NCBI RefSeq assembly: GCF_900108315.1 | Contig: NZ_FNVB01000002.1 | Span: 1,731,879-1,795,878, forward strand | Origin: Saccharopolyspora kobensis | Lineage (GTDB): Bacteria > Actinomycetota > Actinomycetes > Mycobacteriales > Pseudonocardiaceae | Direction: 5' to 3' | Length of the DNA stretch: 64,000 bases | Shown here: in pieces, positions 1-8,559 of the stretch | Layout of the letters: each line of letters begins with the position of its first letter | How positions within the stretch are numbered: the stretch's first letter is position 1 | The notes under the pieces: model-generated | The model's input: only the letters and a program-made list of their open reading frames with translations | The model's database searches: none | Told to the model about the DNA's origin: nothing | Program-made: the position numbers and the translations under genes

Positions 1-2
1 GC

Positions 3-122
3 GCGTCCCGCCAGCGCGCCGAGGCGCTGCGCGCGCGCCTGGCCGAGCTGGACGAGCTGATCGACCAACACGTCGCCCGCCTGTCCGGCCTCCGGGAGAC
101 CGATCCGGTCAGCTGGTCGTAG
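3..122 (+). CDS. C-terminal end of a probable MerR-type regulator (5' end outside window)
   Basis: An open frame enters from the left edge and ends at TAG 120-122. It encodes 39 residues rich in Arg, Leu, Glu and Ala with heptad-like spacing (AEALRARLAELDELIDQHVA), then a short polar tail. That is how the dimerisation coiled coil of MerR-family regulators usually ends, but the DNA-binding domain is not visible, so the family is an inference. Its last 14 bases overlap the 3' end of the convergent MarR gene, and no terminator separates them. Confidence 0.45.
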   Translation, partial: ASRQRAEALRARLAELDELIDQHVARLSGLRETDPVSWS

Positions 123-591
123 CGCCGGCACCGAGCTCGTCGAGAGCTCTCCCGGTGGCCGAGATGACCTGCCCGAGAGCGTCGTTCAGCCGCTCCAGGT
201 CGGCCAGGTCCATGCCCAGCAGCTCGACCACCCGGTACGGGATCTTCTCGGCTTCCGAGCGCAGCTCCCGCCCGGCGTCGGTCAGGTCGACCGCGAGCTG
301 CCGCTCGTCGCTGCGGCTGCGCGGGCGCACCACGTAGCCGATCGCTTCAAGCCGCTTGAGCAGCGGGGACAGCGTCGCCGCCTCGGCGTGCAGCGCCCCG
401 CAGAGCTCCTTCACCGACCGCGGTGAGCGCTCCCACAGCGCGAGCATCACCAGGTACTGGGGATGGGTCAGGCCCATCGGCGCCAGCAGCGGCCGGTAGA
501 GGGCGATGACGTTGCGCGATGCCACCGACAGCGCGAAGCACACCTGGCGGTCGAGGGCGAGCGGGTCTTCCCCCAGGTCGATCGGTTTCAT
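109..591 (-). CDS. MarR-family regulator, OhrR-like
   Basis: 160 aa from the chosen ATG; an upstream in-frame start at 618 would add nine poorly conserved residues. A winged-helix MarR domain fills the protein: HPQYLVMLALWE leads into the recognition region and RSRSDERQLAVDLT forms the wing. Cys18 in QVCFALS sits where OhrR proteins carry the peroxide-sensing cysteine. OhrR proteins repress organic hydroperoxide resistance genes until that cysteine is oxidised. No ohr gene is visible here; the divergent neighbour is a DUF5313 membrane protein, so the target is open. An inverted repeat lies between the two genes. The MarR fold is near certain; the OhrR-type chemistry is inferred from the cysteine context. 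Confidence 0.85.
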   Translation of the reverse strand: MKPIDLGEDPLALDRQVCFALSVASRNVIALYRPLLAPMGLTHPQYLVMLALWERSPRSVKELCGALHAEAATLSPLLKRLEAIGYVVRPRSRSDERQLAVDLTDAGRELRSEAEKIPYRVVELLGMDLADLERLNDALGQVISATGRALDELGAGATTS

Positions 592-620
592 CCGGGCCAC
601 CTTCCACCACGTTCCCACAT

Positions 621-649
621 GCGTTAATAATTAGTGTACTAATCAACGC
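621..649. promoter_or_regulatory. Putative MarR operator
   Basis: AT-rich inverted repeat in otherwise GC-rich DNA, between the divergent MarR and DUF5313 genes. The core is ATTAGT-GT-ACTAAT (630-643), and outer arms GCGTT (621-625) and AACGC (645-649) flank it. Size, position and AT content fit a MarR/OhrR operator that would control both genes. Confidence 0.6.
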
Positions 650-689
650 GTGGCGGCGTTCCGCCCGCCGAGCAGAAAGGGGAGCACTC

Positions 690-1094
690 GTGACCGGCAG
701 CATGCCACCGCGCCCCAACCCGCTGCAGTGGATCTGGTACGCGCTGGGCGGCCGGCTTCCCGAGCGCTACCGCGAGTGGGTGCTGCACGACATCACCTGC
801 CGGACCTGGATGCTGCGGCACGTCAGCCGCACGCTGGTGCAGCTCTCCCCCGGCCTGCTGTTCCTGCTGCTGCCCGGTCCGCTGTGGATCCGCGGCATGG
901 CGGTGCTCGGCGGGTACATCCTCGGCATCTGGTACTCGATGTCCTACATGGAGCACACCACCGAGTACCGGCTGTACAAGCACGGCTATCCGATCGGCGC
1001 GGGGAAGGCCACGCGGGAGGAGGCCAAGGCGGAGCAGCGCGCCGCCCGGACCTCCCGCTACGAGGAGATCTACCGCAACGCGCCCCAGTCCTGA
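690..1094 (+). CDS. DUF5313-type small membrane protein
   Basis: 134 aa from GTG 690, which follows the purine-rich stretch AGAAAGGGGAG at good spacing; longer in-frame starts would run through the operator. The N-terminal part resembles DUF5313 proteins of actinobacteria (PNPLQWIWYALGGRLPERYREWV), with a conserved TCRTW segment. Two hydrophobic segments follow (about residues 50-65 and 70-85), then a charged C-terminal helix rich in Glu, Ala and Arg. Function is unknown for the family. It diverges from the OhrR-like regulator and probably shares its operator. Confidence 0.75.
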   Translation: MTGSMPPRPNPLQWIWYALGGRLPERYREWVLHDITCRTWMLRHVSRTLVQLSPGLLFLLLPGPLWIRGMAVLGGYILGIWYSMSYMEHTTEYRLYKHGYPIGAGKATREEAKAEQRAARTSRYEEIYRNAPQS

Positions 1095-2242
1095 CCGACC
1101 ACCGCGGCGTGCACGGCGCGGACCAGGCGGTCGTTCTCCGGGGCAGCGCCACCGGGGAACGCGAAGCGGCGGCGGTTGTAGCCGTAGGCGAGCCCGCTGC
1201 GCGGGTCGGCGAACGCCTGGGAACCGGCGGCTCCGCTGTGCCCGAACGCGCCCTGGCCCAGGACCGGGTAGACCTCGGCCGACACCGTGAAACCGAGGCC
1301 GAACGCCTTGTGCATGCGGGCAACGACGTCGTAGCCGATCGAGTGCAGCTGCGCGAAGGCCGCTGCCGTTTCCGGCTTCAGCAGCGGGGCGCGGCCGTCG
1401 ACCTCGCTGATGGCCGCCGCGTACATGCCCGCGAGACCTCTGGCGGAGGCGACGCCGCCGACCGAAGCCGGGCCCTTGGCCCGCACCACTCGTTGGTTGG
1501 GCAGCTCGGCGACGGCGAGCGCATCCGGGTGGTGCTGGTTGTAGGCGATGCCGGTCACGCTGTCCGGGGCGGTCGCGCCGGCCTCCAGCTCGGCCAGCTG
1601 CGCCGGGGTCGCCACCATCGGCAGCGTGGTCCGGAACCGGTCCTCCAGGTCTTCCGGGAGCCCGAGGTAGAAGTCCAGGGCGTAGGGCGCCCGGACGCGG
1701 GCCTCGAACACCTCCTGCAGGGTCCGGCCGGTGGTGCGGCGGACGAGTTCGCCGGTCAACGCGCCGATCACCAGCGCGTGGTAGCCGAACGCGGTGCCCG
1801 GTCGCCAGAACGGGCGTGCCGCGGCGAGCCGCTCGGCGATCACCAGGTCATCCGCCAGCTCGTCGAGCGAGAACCCGCCTTCCACACCGACCACTCCGGC
1901 GCGGTGCGCGAGCAGATCGCGCAGCGTGATGTCCTGCTTTCCCTCGGCACCGAACTCCGGCCAGTAGTGGCTCACCCGCTGGTCCAGGTCGAGCACGCCG
2001 TCCTGCACGAGCAGGGCGACGACCAGGTAGGCGGCGCCCTTCGTCGAGGAGAACACGCCGGTCAGCGACGAGCCGGTGAACTCCGGCCCGACCCAGAGAT
2101 CCACCACGCGGCGCCCGCCGACGTGGGCGACCAGCTGGGCCGCGTAGTCGCCGCCCTGGTCCGCGGCGACGGCGGCGAACTCCTCGCGAACGGACTCGTA
2201 GCCCGCCGCAACGGTGCCCCGCGGGATGTTCTCGGTCGACAT
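1070..2242 (-). CDS. Serine hydrolase of the beta-lactamase / EstB class
   Basis: 390 aa. The ATG at 2242 has GAGGAG about six bases upstream; an in-frame ATG at 2260 lacks such a site. It has the class C beta-lactamase / esterase fold signatures: S65-S-T-K68 (SxxK nucleophile motif), GYHALVIG in the second-motif region, and GHSGAAGS near the C-terminus in place of KTG. No signal peptide is seen, so it is probably a cytosolic esterase or peptidase-like enzyme rather than a secreted resistance enzyme. The last codons overlap the 3' end of the convergent DUF5313 gene by 25 bp. Substrate unknown. Confidence 0.88.
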   Translation of the reverse strand: MSTENIPRGTVAAGYESVREEFAAVAADQGGDYAAQLVAHVGGRRVVDLWVGPEFTGSSLTGVFSSTKGAAYLVVALLVQDGVLDLDQRVSHYWPEFGAEGKQDITLRDLLAHRAGVVGVEGGFSLDELADDLVIAERLAAARPFWRPGTAFGYHALVIGALTGELVRRTTGRTLQEVFEARVRAPYALDFYLGLPEDLEDRFRTTLPMVATPAQLAELEAGATAPDSVTGIAYNQHHPDALAVAELPNQRVVRAKGPASVGGVASARGLAGMYAAAISEVDGRAPLLKPETAAAFAQLHSIGYDVVARMHKAFGLGFTVSAEVYPVLGQGAFGHSGAAGSQAFADPRSGLAYGYNRRRFAFPGGAAPENDRLVRAVHAAVVGQDWGALR

Positions 2243-2316
2243 CGGCGCTCCTCGACTCATACGATCATTGCGACAGCAATCAAGCGGTGATCGCGCCCGA
2301 GTATTCCCCCGTCGGG

Positions 2317-3273
2317 TCACAGCCCGAAGCGCCGGGCCCAGTCGGTCACGTCGGCGGTGGTGGCGTTGCCACCGCAGACCAGCAGCCCGAGTTCGGCGTC
2401 GCCGACCCGTTCCAGCACCTGGCGGGCGGCTGGGAGCAGGCAGCCCTCGGCCGGCTCGGCCCAGAGCTTGGCCCGCTCGGCGAAGTCCAGCACGCCCTGG
2501 ACCGCCTCGGCGTCGGAGACGACGATCACGTCGTCGACCAGCGCCGACACGTGCTCGTAGGTGAGCGGTGAGACCTGCGGGGCGCTGAGCGTGGAGACGA
2601 TGGACGACAGCTCGATCTCGGTCGGCCCGCCTGCGGTCAGCGCCGCCGACATGGCGTGCGCCCCGGCGGTTTCCACGCCCCAGATCCGCACGCCGGGACG
2701 GCGGGCGCGCAGCGCGGCGGCGACACCGGAGATCAGCCCGCCACCGCCGATGCTGACCAGCACGTCGGTGACGGGCCCGGCGTCTTCGGCGAACTCCAGG
2801 CCGACGGTGCCCTGACCGGCGATGACGGCCGGATCGTCGAACGGGTGGACCAGCGTCAGCCCGCTGGCCTGCAGGTCGGTCATCAGCTTGAACGCCCCGG
2901 CCATGTCGTCGGTGAGCCGGACCTCGGCACCGGCCGATTCGGCGATCGAGACGGCGCGACCGGGCGCGGAGCGCGGCATCACCACCGTCGCCTTGATCCC
3001 GAGCGCCCCGGCCATGACCGCCAGCGCGATGCCGTGGTTGCCGCCGCTGACCGCGACCACCCCAGCGGCGCGTTCGGCCTCGCCGAGCGACAGCAGCTTC
3101 GCCGCGGCCCCGCGAACCTTGAAGGAGCCGGTGCGCTGGAGCAGCTCCAGCTTCGCCGTCACCGGGGCACCGAGGAGTTCGGCGAGCCCGGGACTGGGCA
3201 CCGTCGGTGTGCGCAGGACGTGCTCGGCGATGCGCTCCGCCGCTGCCTCGATGTCGGTGATGCCGATCAACAC
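2317..3273 (-). CDS. PLP-dependent threonine/serine dehydratase
   Basis: 318 aa from GTG 3273, which is preceded by GGAGG at five bases. Fold-type II PLP enzyme: the Schiff-base lysine is K52 in TGSFKVRG, the substrate loop is SGGNHG, and a glycine-rich phosphate clamp (SIGGGGLISG) follows. It lacks the C-terminal ACT domain of biosynthetic IlvA, so a catabolic threonine/serine deaminase or related hydroxy-amino-acid dehydratase is more likely. It lies just upstream of the serine hydrolase on the same strand with a 74 bp gap and may be co-transcribed with it. The reaction (deamination to 2-oxo acid) is known for the family; exact substrate not determinable. Confidence 0.88.
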   Translation of the reverse strand: MLIGITDIEAAAERIAEHVLRTPTVPSPGLAELLGAPVTAKLELLQRTGSFKVRGAAAKLLSLGEAERAAGVVAVSGGNHGIALAVMAGALGIKATVVMPRSAPGRAVSIAESAGAEVRLTDDMAGAFKLMTDLQASGLTLVHPFDDPAVIAGQGTVGLEFAEDAGPVTDVLVSIGGGGLISGVAAALRARRPGVRIWGVETAGAHAMSAALTAGGPTEIELSSIVSTLSAPQVSPLTYEHVSALVDDVIVVSDAEAVQGVLDFAERAKLWAEPAEGCLLPAARQVLERVGDAELGLLVCGGNATTADVTDWARRFGL

Positions 3274-3411
3274 GCTCGCCTCCGCCTGGGATCTGTCCGA
3301 TGGTCTTGCCGACCGTCGCAGGTTTGCTGCCGTCCGGCCCCTGCCCGGCCTCCGCGGCCTGCGGGTGCATTGTGGCTGGTCGGTGCAGGGGCGAGCGCTG
3401 CCGGGCACGGC

Positions 3412-4296
3412 CTACACCTGGCGCGGCAGGCGCTTCCCGTTGCGGTAGCGGCCCGGTGCGATGGTGAACTCGCGGCGGAACGCGTTGGCGAACGCGTACT
3501 CCGAGCTGTATCCGACCTGTGCGGCAACGACGCTCAGCGGTGCGTCGGAGCCGCGCAGCAGGCGCGCCGCGGTCGTCAGCCGCCACCAGGTCAGATAGGT
3601 CAACGGCGGGCGGCCGACGAGGGCGGTGAAGCGTCGGGCGAACGCGGCGCGCGAGGCCCCGCTGCATGTCGCCAGCTCCTGGACGGTCCACGGCCGCGCC
3701 GGATCGTGGTGGATCGCGTCCAGCGCCGTGCGGATCACCGGGTCGGCCAGCGCCGCCGCCCAGCCGGTGGGCCCCGCGCACACCGGCTGGTCCTCGAGCC
3801 AGGCCCGAAGGACGTAGAGCAGCAACGTCTCCAGCAGCGCGGACACGACGGCGTTGGTGCCGGGCCCGGGGCTCTCCAGTTCCGCGCCGAGCAGGTCCAC
3901 CACCGCCCGAAGTCGCGGGTGGCGCCCGAGCCGGGCGGGCAGATGCACCACGTCGGGCAGCTCGTCCAGCAGCGGATGGCCGCGGTCCGCGTCGAGTTCG
4001 TAGGCACCGCACAGCACCACAGTGGTCAGTGGGCCGGCCCCGTCGGCGCCCTCCTGCACGGAATCAGCCAGTTCGTAGTGACCCCCGTGCGGGAGGAGCA
4101 GCACGTCCCCCGTACCGAGCGCCACCGGGTCGCCCTCCGCGGGGATCAGCCAGTACGTCCCCGCCAGAACGACCTCGAACGCAGCCGTCCCCGGCGTCGG
4201 TCGCAGGCGCTGTCGCCACGGGGAGACCCGCCTCACGCGCGCTGACCTCGGTTCACCGGTGCGCATCACGGTGATGACATCACTCAGCACGTCCAT
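3412..4296 (-). CDS. AraC-family regulator with cupin sensor domain
   Basis: 294 aa from ATG 4296, the usual MDVLSDV-type start of this subfamily; an upstream ATG at 4374 is possible. The N-terminal half is a cupin-like ligand-binding domain (VSPWRQRL, VLLLPHGGHYELAD). The C-terminal half has two helix-turn-helix units ending in YSSEYAFANAFRREFTIAPGRYR, the AraC signature. It is divergent from the Dabb-domain gene, which is the most likely local target; the dehydratase downstream on the same strand is another candidate. Confidence 0.9.
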   Translation of the reverse strand: MDVLSDVITVMRTGEPRSARVRRVSPWRQRLRPTPGTAAFEVVLAGTYWLIPAEGDPVALGTGDVLLLPHGGHYELADSVQEGADGAGPLTTVVLCGAYELDADRGHPLLDELPDVVHLPARLGRHPRLRAVVDLLGAELESPGPGTNAVVSALLETLLLYVLRAWLEDQPVCAGPTGWAAALADPVIRTALDAIHHDPARPWTVQELATCSGASRAAFARRFTALVGRPPLTYLTWWRLTTAARLLRGSDAPLSVVAAQVGYSSEYAFANAFRREFTIAPGRYRNGKRLPRQV

Positions 4297-4446
4297 ATCG
4301 CCAACCCCGCCGTCGAGTCTCCTGGCCGTCTCTCCGCGGAGACGTTCGCTTATCCATTCAAGACCATGACGCATTGGCCGTCTCGGGTTCGGTTCCTACG
4401 GTGGTGAAACACCTTCCGTGAACCGGCAAGGAGAAGGTAAGGACCC

Positions 4447-4833
4447 GTGATCATCCTCATGCTGCGCTTCGCTTTCAGAGCCGAGACGACCCAGGCCGAA
4501 AGGGCCGCCGTGCTGACGGCGATGCGGCGCACCGCGAACCTCGATTCGGTGTCGTTCTCAGCAGTCGGCCAGGACCTCGGAGATTCCGCCGACGGCTACA
4601 CCCACGCCTACTGCGCGGGCGTGCGGGATCTGGTGGCGCTGCGGCGCTACCTGTACGACCCGGTGCACCTCGACGGCGACCTCCAGATCCTGCCGCACCT
4701 GGCCCGGCTGTCTGCGCTCCAGTCGTCGGACGACATGGACCCCGCGCTGAAGGAGAAGATCGTGGCGATGCACCGGGAGAAGGTGGCGGCACATCCCGAG
4801 TGGGGCCGCCTCCTCGACACGATCCCTCGATGA
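4447..4833 (+). CDS. Dabb (stress-responsive alpha/beta barrel) protein
   Basis: 128 aa from GTG 4447, preceded by an AAGGAGAAGG stretch. The pattern MIILMLRFAF....SFSAVGQDLG....THAYCAGVRDLVALRRYLYDPVH matches small Dabb-domain proteins that form dimeric ferredoxin-like barrels. These serve as stress proteins or small cyclases, and this one carries no diagnostic catalytic residue. It diverges from an AraC regulator with a 150 bp promoter region between them. Family call is good; role unknown. Confidence 0.7.
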   Translation: MIILMLRFAFRAETTQAERAAVLTAMRRTANLDSVSFSAVGQDLGDSADGYTHAYCAGVRDLVALRRYLYDPVHLDGDLQILPHLARLSALQSSDDMDPALKEKIVAMHREKVAAHPEWGRLLDTIPR

Positions 4834-4912
4834 TCCCCTCGGTCCCGCGCGGCTGCGCAACACCCGCGGGCCGTCCGGTCCGGGGCGTCACCGACCCATC
4901 AGGCAGCGACCG

Positions 4913-6034
4913 CTAGAGGACCACGACCTGACGAACGGCGCTTCCCTCGTGCAGGCGGTCGAAACCCTCGTTGATCTCGTCCAGTTCGATGCGGTGCGAC
5001 AGCAGCCGGTCCACCGGGAGCGCACCAGATCGGTACAGCTCGATGAACCGGGGCACGTCGCGGCGGGGCACGCACGAACCCAGGTAGCTGCCGCGCAGCG
5101 TGCGTTCCTCGGCGACCAGGCTCAGCGCGGGCAGGGTGAGCTGGGCCTCGGGATCGGGCAGGCCGACGGTGACGGTCGTGCCGCCGCTGCGGGTCGCGTC
5201 GTAGGCCTGGCGCAGCACCGGGGCGACGCCGGTGGTGTCGATGACCTTCTCCGCTCCCCCACCGGTGATCTCGCGGATCTGCGCCACGGCACCCGATCCG
5301 CCCGCCACCGCGTGCGTCGCCCCCAGCCCGGTGGCCAGCTCCAGCTTGTGCGGCACGACGTCGACCGCGACCACAGTGGACGCGCCGGCCGCCTTCGCCA
5401 TGAGCAGCGCGGCGAGCCCGACACCGCCGAGCCCGAACACCGCGACGCTCTCGCCCGGCTGCACCTGCGCGGAGTAGCGGGCCGCACCGGCGCCGGTGAG
5501 GACCGCGCAGCCGAACAGCGCGGCGATTTCGAAGGGGATGTCGGGGTCGATCTTCACCGCCGAGCGCGCCGACACCACGATGTGCTCGGCGAATGCGGAA
5601 ACGCCGAGGTGGTGGTAGGGACGGGTCCCGTCGTCGGCGCTGAACCGCATGCCGCCGCCGAGCAGGGTGCCCTCGCCGTTGGCCGCCGCGCCCGGTCCGC
5701 ACAGGGCCGGGCGTCCGGCCACGCACCGCTCGCAGTCGCCGCAGGACGGCACGAAGGCGAGCACCACGTGGTCACCGGGTGCGAAACCCGTCCCCTGCCC
5801 GGCTTCCACGACCTCACCGGCGGCCTCGTGACCGAGGGCCATCGGCAACGGGCGCGGGCGCGTTCCGTTGATCACCGACAGGTCCGAGTGGCACAGCCCG
5901 GCAGCGCGGACCCGCACCAGCAGCTCGCCCGGGCCGGGCGGGTCGAGGTGCAGGGTGGTGACCTCGATGGGGCGCGACTGCGCGTAGGGCTCGGGCCCTC
6001 CGGATTCCCGCAGGACGGCGGCGCGGACTCGCAT
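4913..6034 (-). CDS. Zinc-dependent medium-chain alcohol dehydrogenase
   Basis: 373 aa from ATG 6034; GTG 6037 directly upstream is an alternative. The catalytic zinc ligands are visible in AAGLCHSD and GHEAAGEV. The structural-zinc cysteine cluster is CGDCERCVAGRPALC, and the Rossmann motif is GLGGVGLAALL. It most resembles class III-like bacterial alcohol dehydrogenases that oxidise primary alcohols with NAD. The start overlaps the stop of the monooxygenase gene (TGATG), so it is the last gene of the polyol operon. A role in oxidising an alcohol or aldehyde intermediate fits the context; substrate unknown. Confidence 0.9.
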   Translation of the reverse strand: MRVRAAVLRESGGPEPYAQSRPIEVTTLHLDPPGPGELLVRVRAAGLCHSDLSVINGTRPRPLPMALGHEAAGEVVEAGQGTGFAPGDHVVLAFVPSCGDCERCVAGRPALCGPGAAANGEGTLLGGGMRFSADDGTRPYHHLGVSAFAEHIVVSARSAVKIDPDIPFEIAALFGCAVLTGAGAARYSAQVQPGESVAVFGLGGVGLAALLMAKAAGASTVVAVDVVPHKLELATGLGATHAVAGGSGAVAQIREITGGGAEKVIDTTGVAPVLRQAYDATRSGGTTVTVGLPDPEAQLTLPALSLVAEERTLRGSYLGSCVPRRDVPRFIELYRSGALPVDRLLSHRIELDEINEGFDRLHEGSAVRQVVVL

Positions 6035-6336
6035 CACGCCTCCGTCCCGGGCTGGAACGGGGTGCAGCGGGTGACCTGCCGGTCGGCGAGCAGCGGCACC
6101 ACCTGGCCGAGCACGATCCGCTGGAAGTGCTCGGTCTCGCAGTGCCGGGCGAAGTCGGATTCGCCGTCGTACTCCTCGACGAGCACCACCACGTCGTCCT
6201 CTACCCCGGTGTGCACGCCGTAGCGGCGGCAGCCGGGTTCGGCCAGCGAGGCCGAAACCATCGGCGCGAGCAGTTCCAGCACTCGGTCCCGCTCGCCCGG
6301 CTGGACGACGTAGCGGGCGACTACGACGAAACTCAT
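6034..6336 (-). CDS. Antibiotic biosynthesis monooxygenase (ABM) domain protein
   Basis: 100 aa; ATG 6336 has GGAG at six bases. Single ABM/Dabb-like ferredoxin fold: MSFVVVARYVVQPGERDRVL, EPGCRRYGVHT, FARHCETEHFQRI. Such proteins are small cofactor-free oxygenases or quinol monooxygenases. It lies between the GlpP-type gene (23 bp upstream) and the alcohol dehydrogenase (overlapping), so it belongs to the same operon. A detoxifying or ring/enol-oxidising step is possible but not shown. Confidence 0.82.
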   Translation of the reverse strand: MSFVVVARYVVQPGERDRVLELLAPMVSASLAEPGCRRYGVHTGVEDDVVVLVEEYDGESDFARHCETEHFQRIVLGQVVPLLADRQVTRCTPFQPGTEA

Positions 6337-6359
6337 GGTTCTCCTGATCTCACAGCTGT

Positions 6360-6977
6360 TCAGCCGCGCAGCTGGTCCCGGGTCAGGGACCAGAGCGCGG
6401 GGTCGGAGGTCGCCGCCGCCACCGCGCCCATCGCCAGGGAGTGCGCGACACCGGCGGCGTCCATCACGAAGCCCGCCGCCACGAACGGCGAGAGCACCCG
6501 GCGCGCCTCCTCCGGCATCCACGGGATGATCGGCGCGGGCATCACCTCGACGAGGTCCGGGCTGCTGCGCCCGACGCCCTCCATGCTCCGGTTGAGGTTG
6601 GACCGGTCGGTGACGAACACCTTCTGCATGGTCAGCATGTCCAGCGCGCGGGCCCGGTCGATGAGCGCGGCTCGGGTGCTGACCACGCCCTGCGCGCCGA
6701 TCCCGGTGAGGAAGTCGATCGCGCCCCGGTCCTGGGCCAGGCCGGGGCACGCGTCGATGTTGACGAACACGGTCTTGCCGAGGTGCACCAGGACGCGCAC
6801 CGCGTTCGTCAGCTCGCCGACCGGGATCGACGCCAGGACGCAGACCTGCGATGCCGCCGAGGCGAAGTCCTTGACCCGCGCCGAGCCCACCACGGACGCG
6901 CAGACCGGGACGTCCTGGAACGCCGCGGCCAGCAGCGGCTTGACCGGCCGGGGCCGGGGTGTGGCACGTTCGCTCAT
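6360..6977 (-). CDS. GlpP-type glycerol-3-phosphate responsive antiterminator
   Basis: 205 aa. The sequence follows GlpP: a TIM-barrel-like regulatory domain with VFVNIDACPGLAQDRGAIDFL, GAQGVVSTRAALIDRARALD, MQKVFVTDRSNL and VEVMPAPIIPW. In Bacillus, GlpP binds glycerol-3-phosphate and prevents termination in the glpD leader RNA. Here it is encoded within a kinase/dehydrogenase operon, 23 bp ahead of the ABM gene and 28 bp after the flavoenzyme gene. The upstream 11.8-11.9 kb hairpins are the obvious place to look for its RNA target. Its own ribosome-binding site is weak. Family assignment is confident; the RNA target is inference. Confidence 0.85.
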   Translation of the reverse strand: MSERATPRPRPVKPLLAAAFQDVPVCASVVGSARVKDFASAASQVCVLASIPVGELTNAVRVLVHLGKTVFVNIDACPGLAQDRGAIDFLTGIGAQGVVSTRAALIDRARALDMLTMQKVFVTDRSNLNRSMEGVGRSSPDLVEVMPAPIIPWMPEEARRVLSPFVAAGFVMDAAGVAHSLAMGAVAAATSDPALWSLTRDQLRG

Positions 6978-7005
6978 GACAGGAACTTCTACCTCGTCGG
7001 GTCGC

Positions 7006-8559
7006 TCAGTCCAGCGGGCCGGTCCCGAACGGGCTCGGCAGGCCGAGTTTGCCGGGGTTGAGCACGCCGCGCGGGTCCAGCGCGTTCTTGACCGCTTCGA
7101 ACACCCCGAAGCCGCTGCCCAGCGAGTCGGCCAGGTACGGGCCGCGCAGCAGGCCGGACCCGTGGTGGTGGCTCAGCGCCGCCCCGTGGCGGATCAGCGC
7201 CTGGTTGGCCGCGTCCCACGCCGCCCGGTACCACTCGCGCCGCCGCTCGGGTTCGACGTCGCCGCGCAGCGAGAAGTACAGGCAGGCGCCGTCGGTGTAG
7301 GCGTGCGACTGGTGCGCGGAGGCGGCCAGGGTGCCCGGGACGCTGTTGATCGCGGCGCACACGTCGTCGTAGATGGCGGGCAGCTTCGCCCACGGCCCGG
7401 CCATCTCCAGGGTGTCGGCGACGAAGCCGGGGCCGGGGGTGAAGCCGTCGGAGGACTTGCCGACCAGCATCCGCTCGTCGAGCCAGCGGTCGAAGATCGC
7501 CTGGCCGTCGAGTTCGGTGCCGGTGGCCGCGCACACCTCGGCGCTGACCGCCATGCTCGCCTCCACCACCAGCGGGTCGCCCTCGTCGGCGATCAGCAGC
7601 AGGTTGGTGTCCGGGTGGCCGAAGTGGGTGCCGCTCTCCAGCTGGTCGTAGAGCCGCAGGACGGCCGGCGTGCCGCCGCGCTGCATGATCTGCCTGCAGG
7701 CCTCCAGGCCGTCGGCGAAGGTCGCGAAGCCGTAGGCGATGGCCTTGGCGTGCTCGGGCAGCGGGTGGGTGCGCAGCCGGACGGAGGTGATGATGCCGAG
7801 GGTGCCTTCCGAGCCGACGAACAGCTGCCGCAGGTCCGGGCCGGTGGCCGCGCGCGGGTAGTCGCCGAAGGTGGTCAGCGTGCCGTCGGCCAGGACCACG
7901 TCCAGCCCGACGACCATGTCCTCGATCTTGCCGTAGCGGGTGGACAGCTGCCCGGCGCCGCGGCAGGCGACCCAGCCGCCCACGGTGGAGATGGCGAACG
8001 CCGAGGGCCAGTGCCCGGTGGTGGCGCCGTGGGTCTCCTGCAGCTCCTGCTCGAAGAGGTCGCCGAACATGCCGGCCCGCACCTCGACGATCTGCGATTC
8101 GGCGTCGAAGGAGGTGATGCCGGTCAGCCCGCACACGTCGAGCACGACACCGCCGAAGACCGGCAGCGCGGCACCGGTGACGTTGCTGCGGCCGGCCGAG
8201 ACGGTCAGCGGGATGGTGTTGTCGTGGCAGAGCTCGGCCACCGCCTGGATCTGCTCGACGGTGCTGACCTCGACGATCACCGCGTCCGGGGTGGCCGGGC
8301 GGTCGGCGGTCTCGCCGATCATCGAACCCGCCCACCAGTCGCGGGTGCGCAGCACGACCTCGTCGTGATCGGTGTGCACGGCGTCGGCGGTGGCGCGCAG
8401 TTCGGCGATGACGCCGGCCGGGACCTCCACCGCCTCGGTCTGCAGCGATGCCGGGCCCTGGCCGATCTCGGTGCGCGCCGCGTAGCGGGGCGGGGTCGGG
8501 GCACCGACGACGTAGTTGCCGCGGTTGAAGGGGTGGGTGATGGTCTGACGGCTGATCAT
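7006..8559 (-). CDS. FAD-binding oxidase of the alkyl-DHAP synthase (AGPS)-like group
   Basis: 517 aa. VAO/PCMH-type FAD domain with PLTVSAGRSNVTGA as the pyrophosphate loop and TTGHWPSAFAISTVGGWVA, the characteristic AGPS-group segment. C-terminal LSHHHGSGLLRGPYL matches the catalytic His cluster of these enzymes. Eukaryotic AGPS swaps an acyl for an alkyl chain on dihydroxyacetone phosphate; bacterial relatives oxidise glycolate, lactate or other 2-hydroxyacids. It overlaps the GlpD-like gene by 4 bp (ATGA). The link to glycerol-phosphate chemistry is suggestive but the reaction here is unknown. Confidence 0.85.
   Translation of the reverse strand: MISRQTITHPFNRGNYVVGAPTPPRYAARTEIGQGPASLQTEAVEVPAGVIAELRATADAVHTDHDEVVLRTRDWWAGSMIGETADRPATPDAVIVEVSTVEQIQAVAELCHDNTIPLTVSAGRSNVTGAALPVFGGVVLDVCGLTGITSFDAESQIVEVRAGMFGDLFEQELQETHGATTGHWPSAFAISTVGGWVACRGAGQLSTRYGKIEDMVVGLDVVLADGTLTTFGDYPRAATGPDLRQLFVGSEGTLGIITSVRLRTHPLPEHAKAIAYGFATFADGLEACRQIMQRGGTPAVLRLYDQLESGTHFGHPDTNLLLIADEGDPLVVEASMAVSAEVCAATGTELDGQAIFDRWLDERMLVGKSSDGFTPGPGFVADTLEMAGPWAKLPAIYDDVCAAINSVPGTLAASAHQSHAYTDGACLYFSLRGDVEPERRREWYRAAWDAANQALIRHGAALSHHHGSGLLRGPYLADSLGSGFGVFEAVKNALDPRGVLNPGKLGLPSPFGTGPLD

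Noticed and set aside
650..2290. 546-aa plus-strand frame
   Set aside because: It runs antisense to the serine hydrolase, has shadow-type composition and no family features.
1070..4012. Single 980-aa minus-strand reading frame
   Set aside because: Only its last 390 residues are a real protein (the serine hydrolase). The rest is Arg/Ala/Gly-rich frame shadow of the dehydratase and AraC genes.
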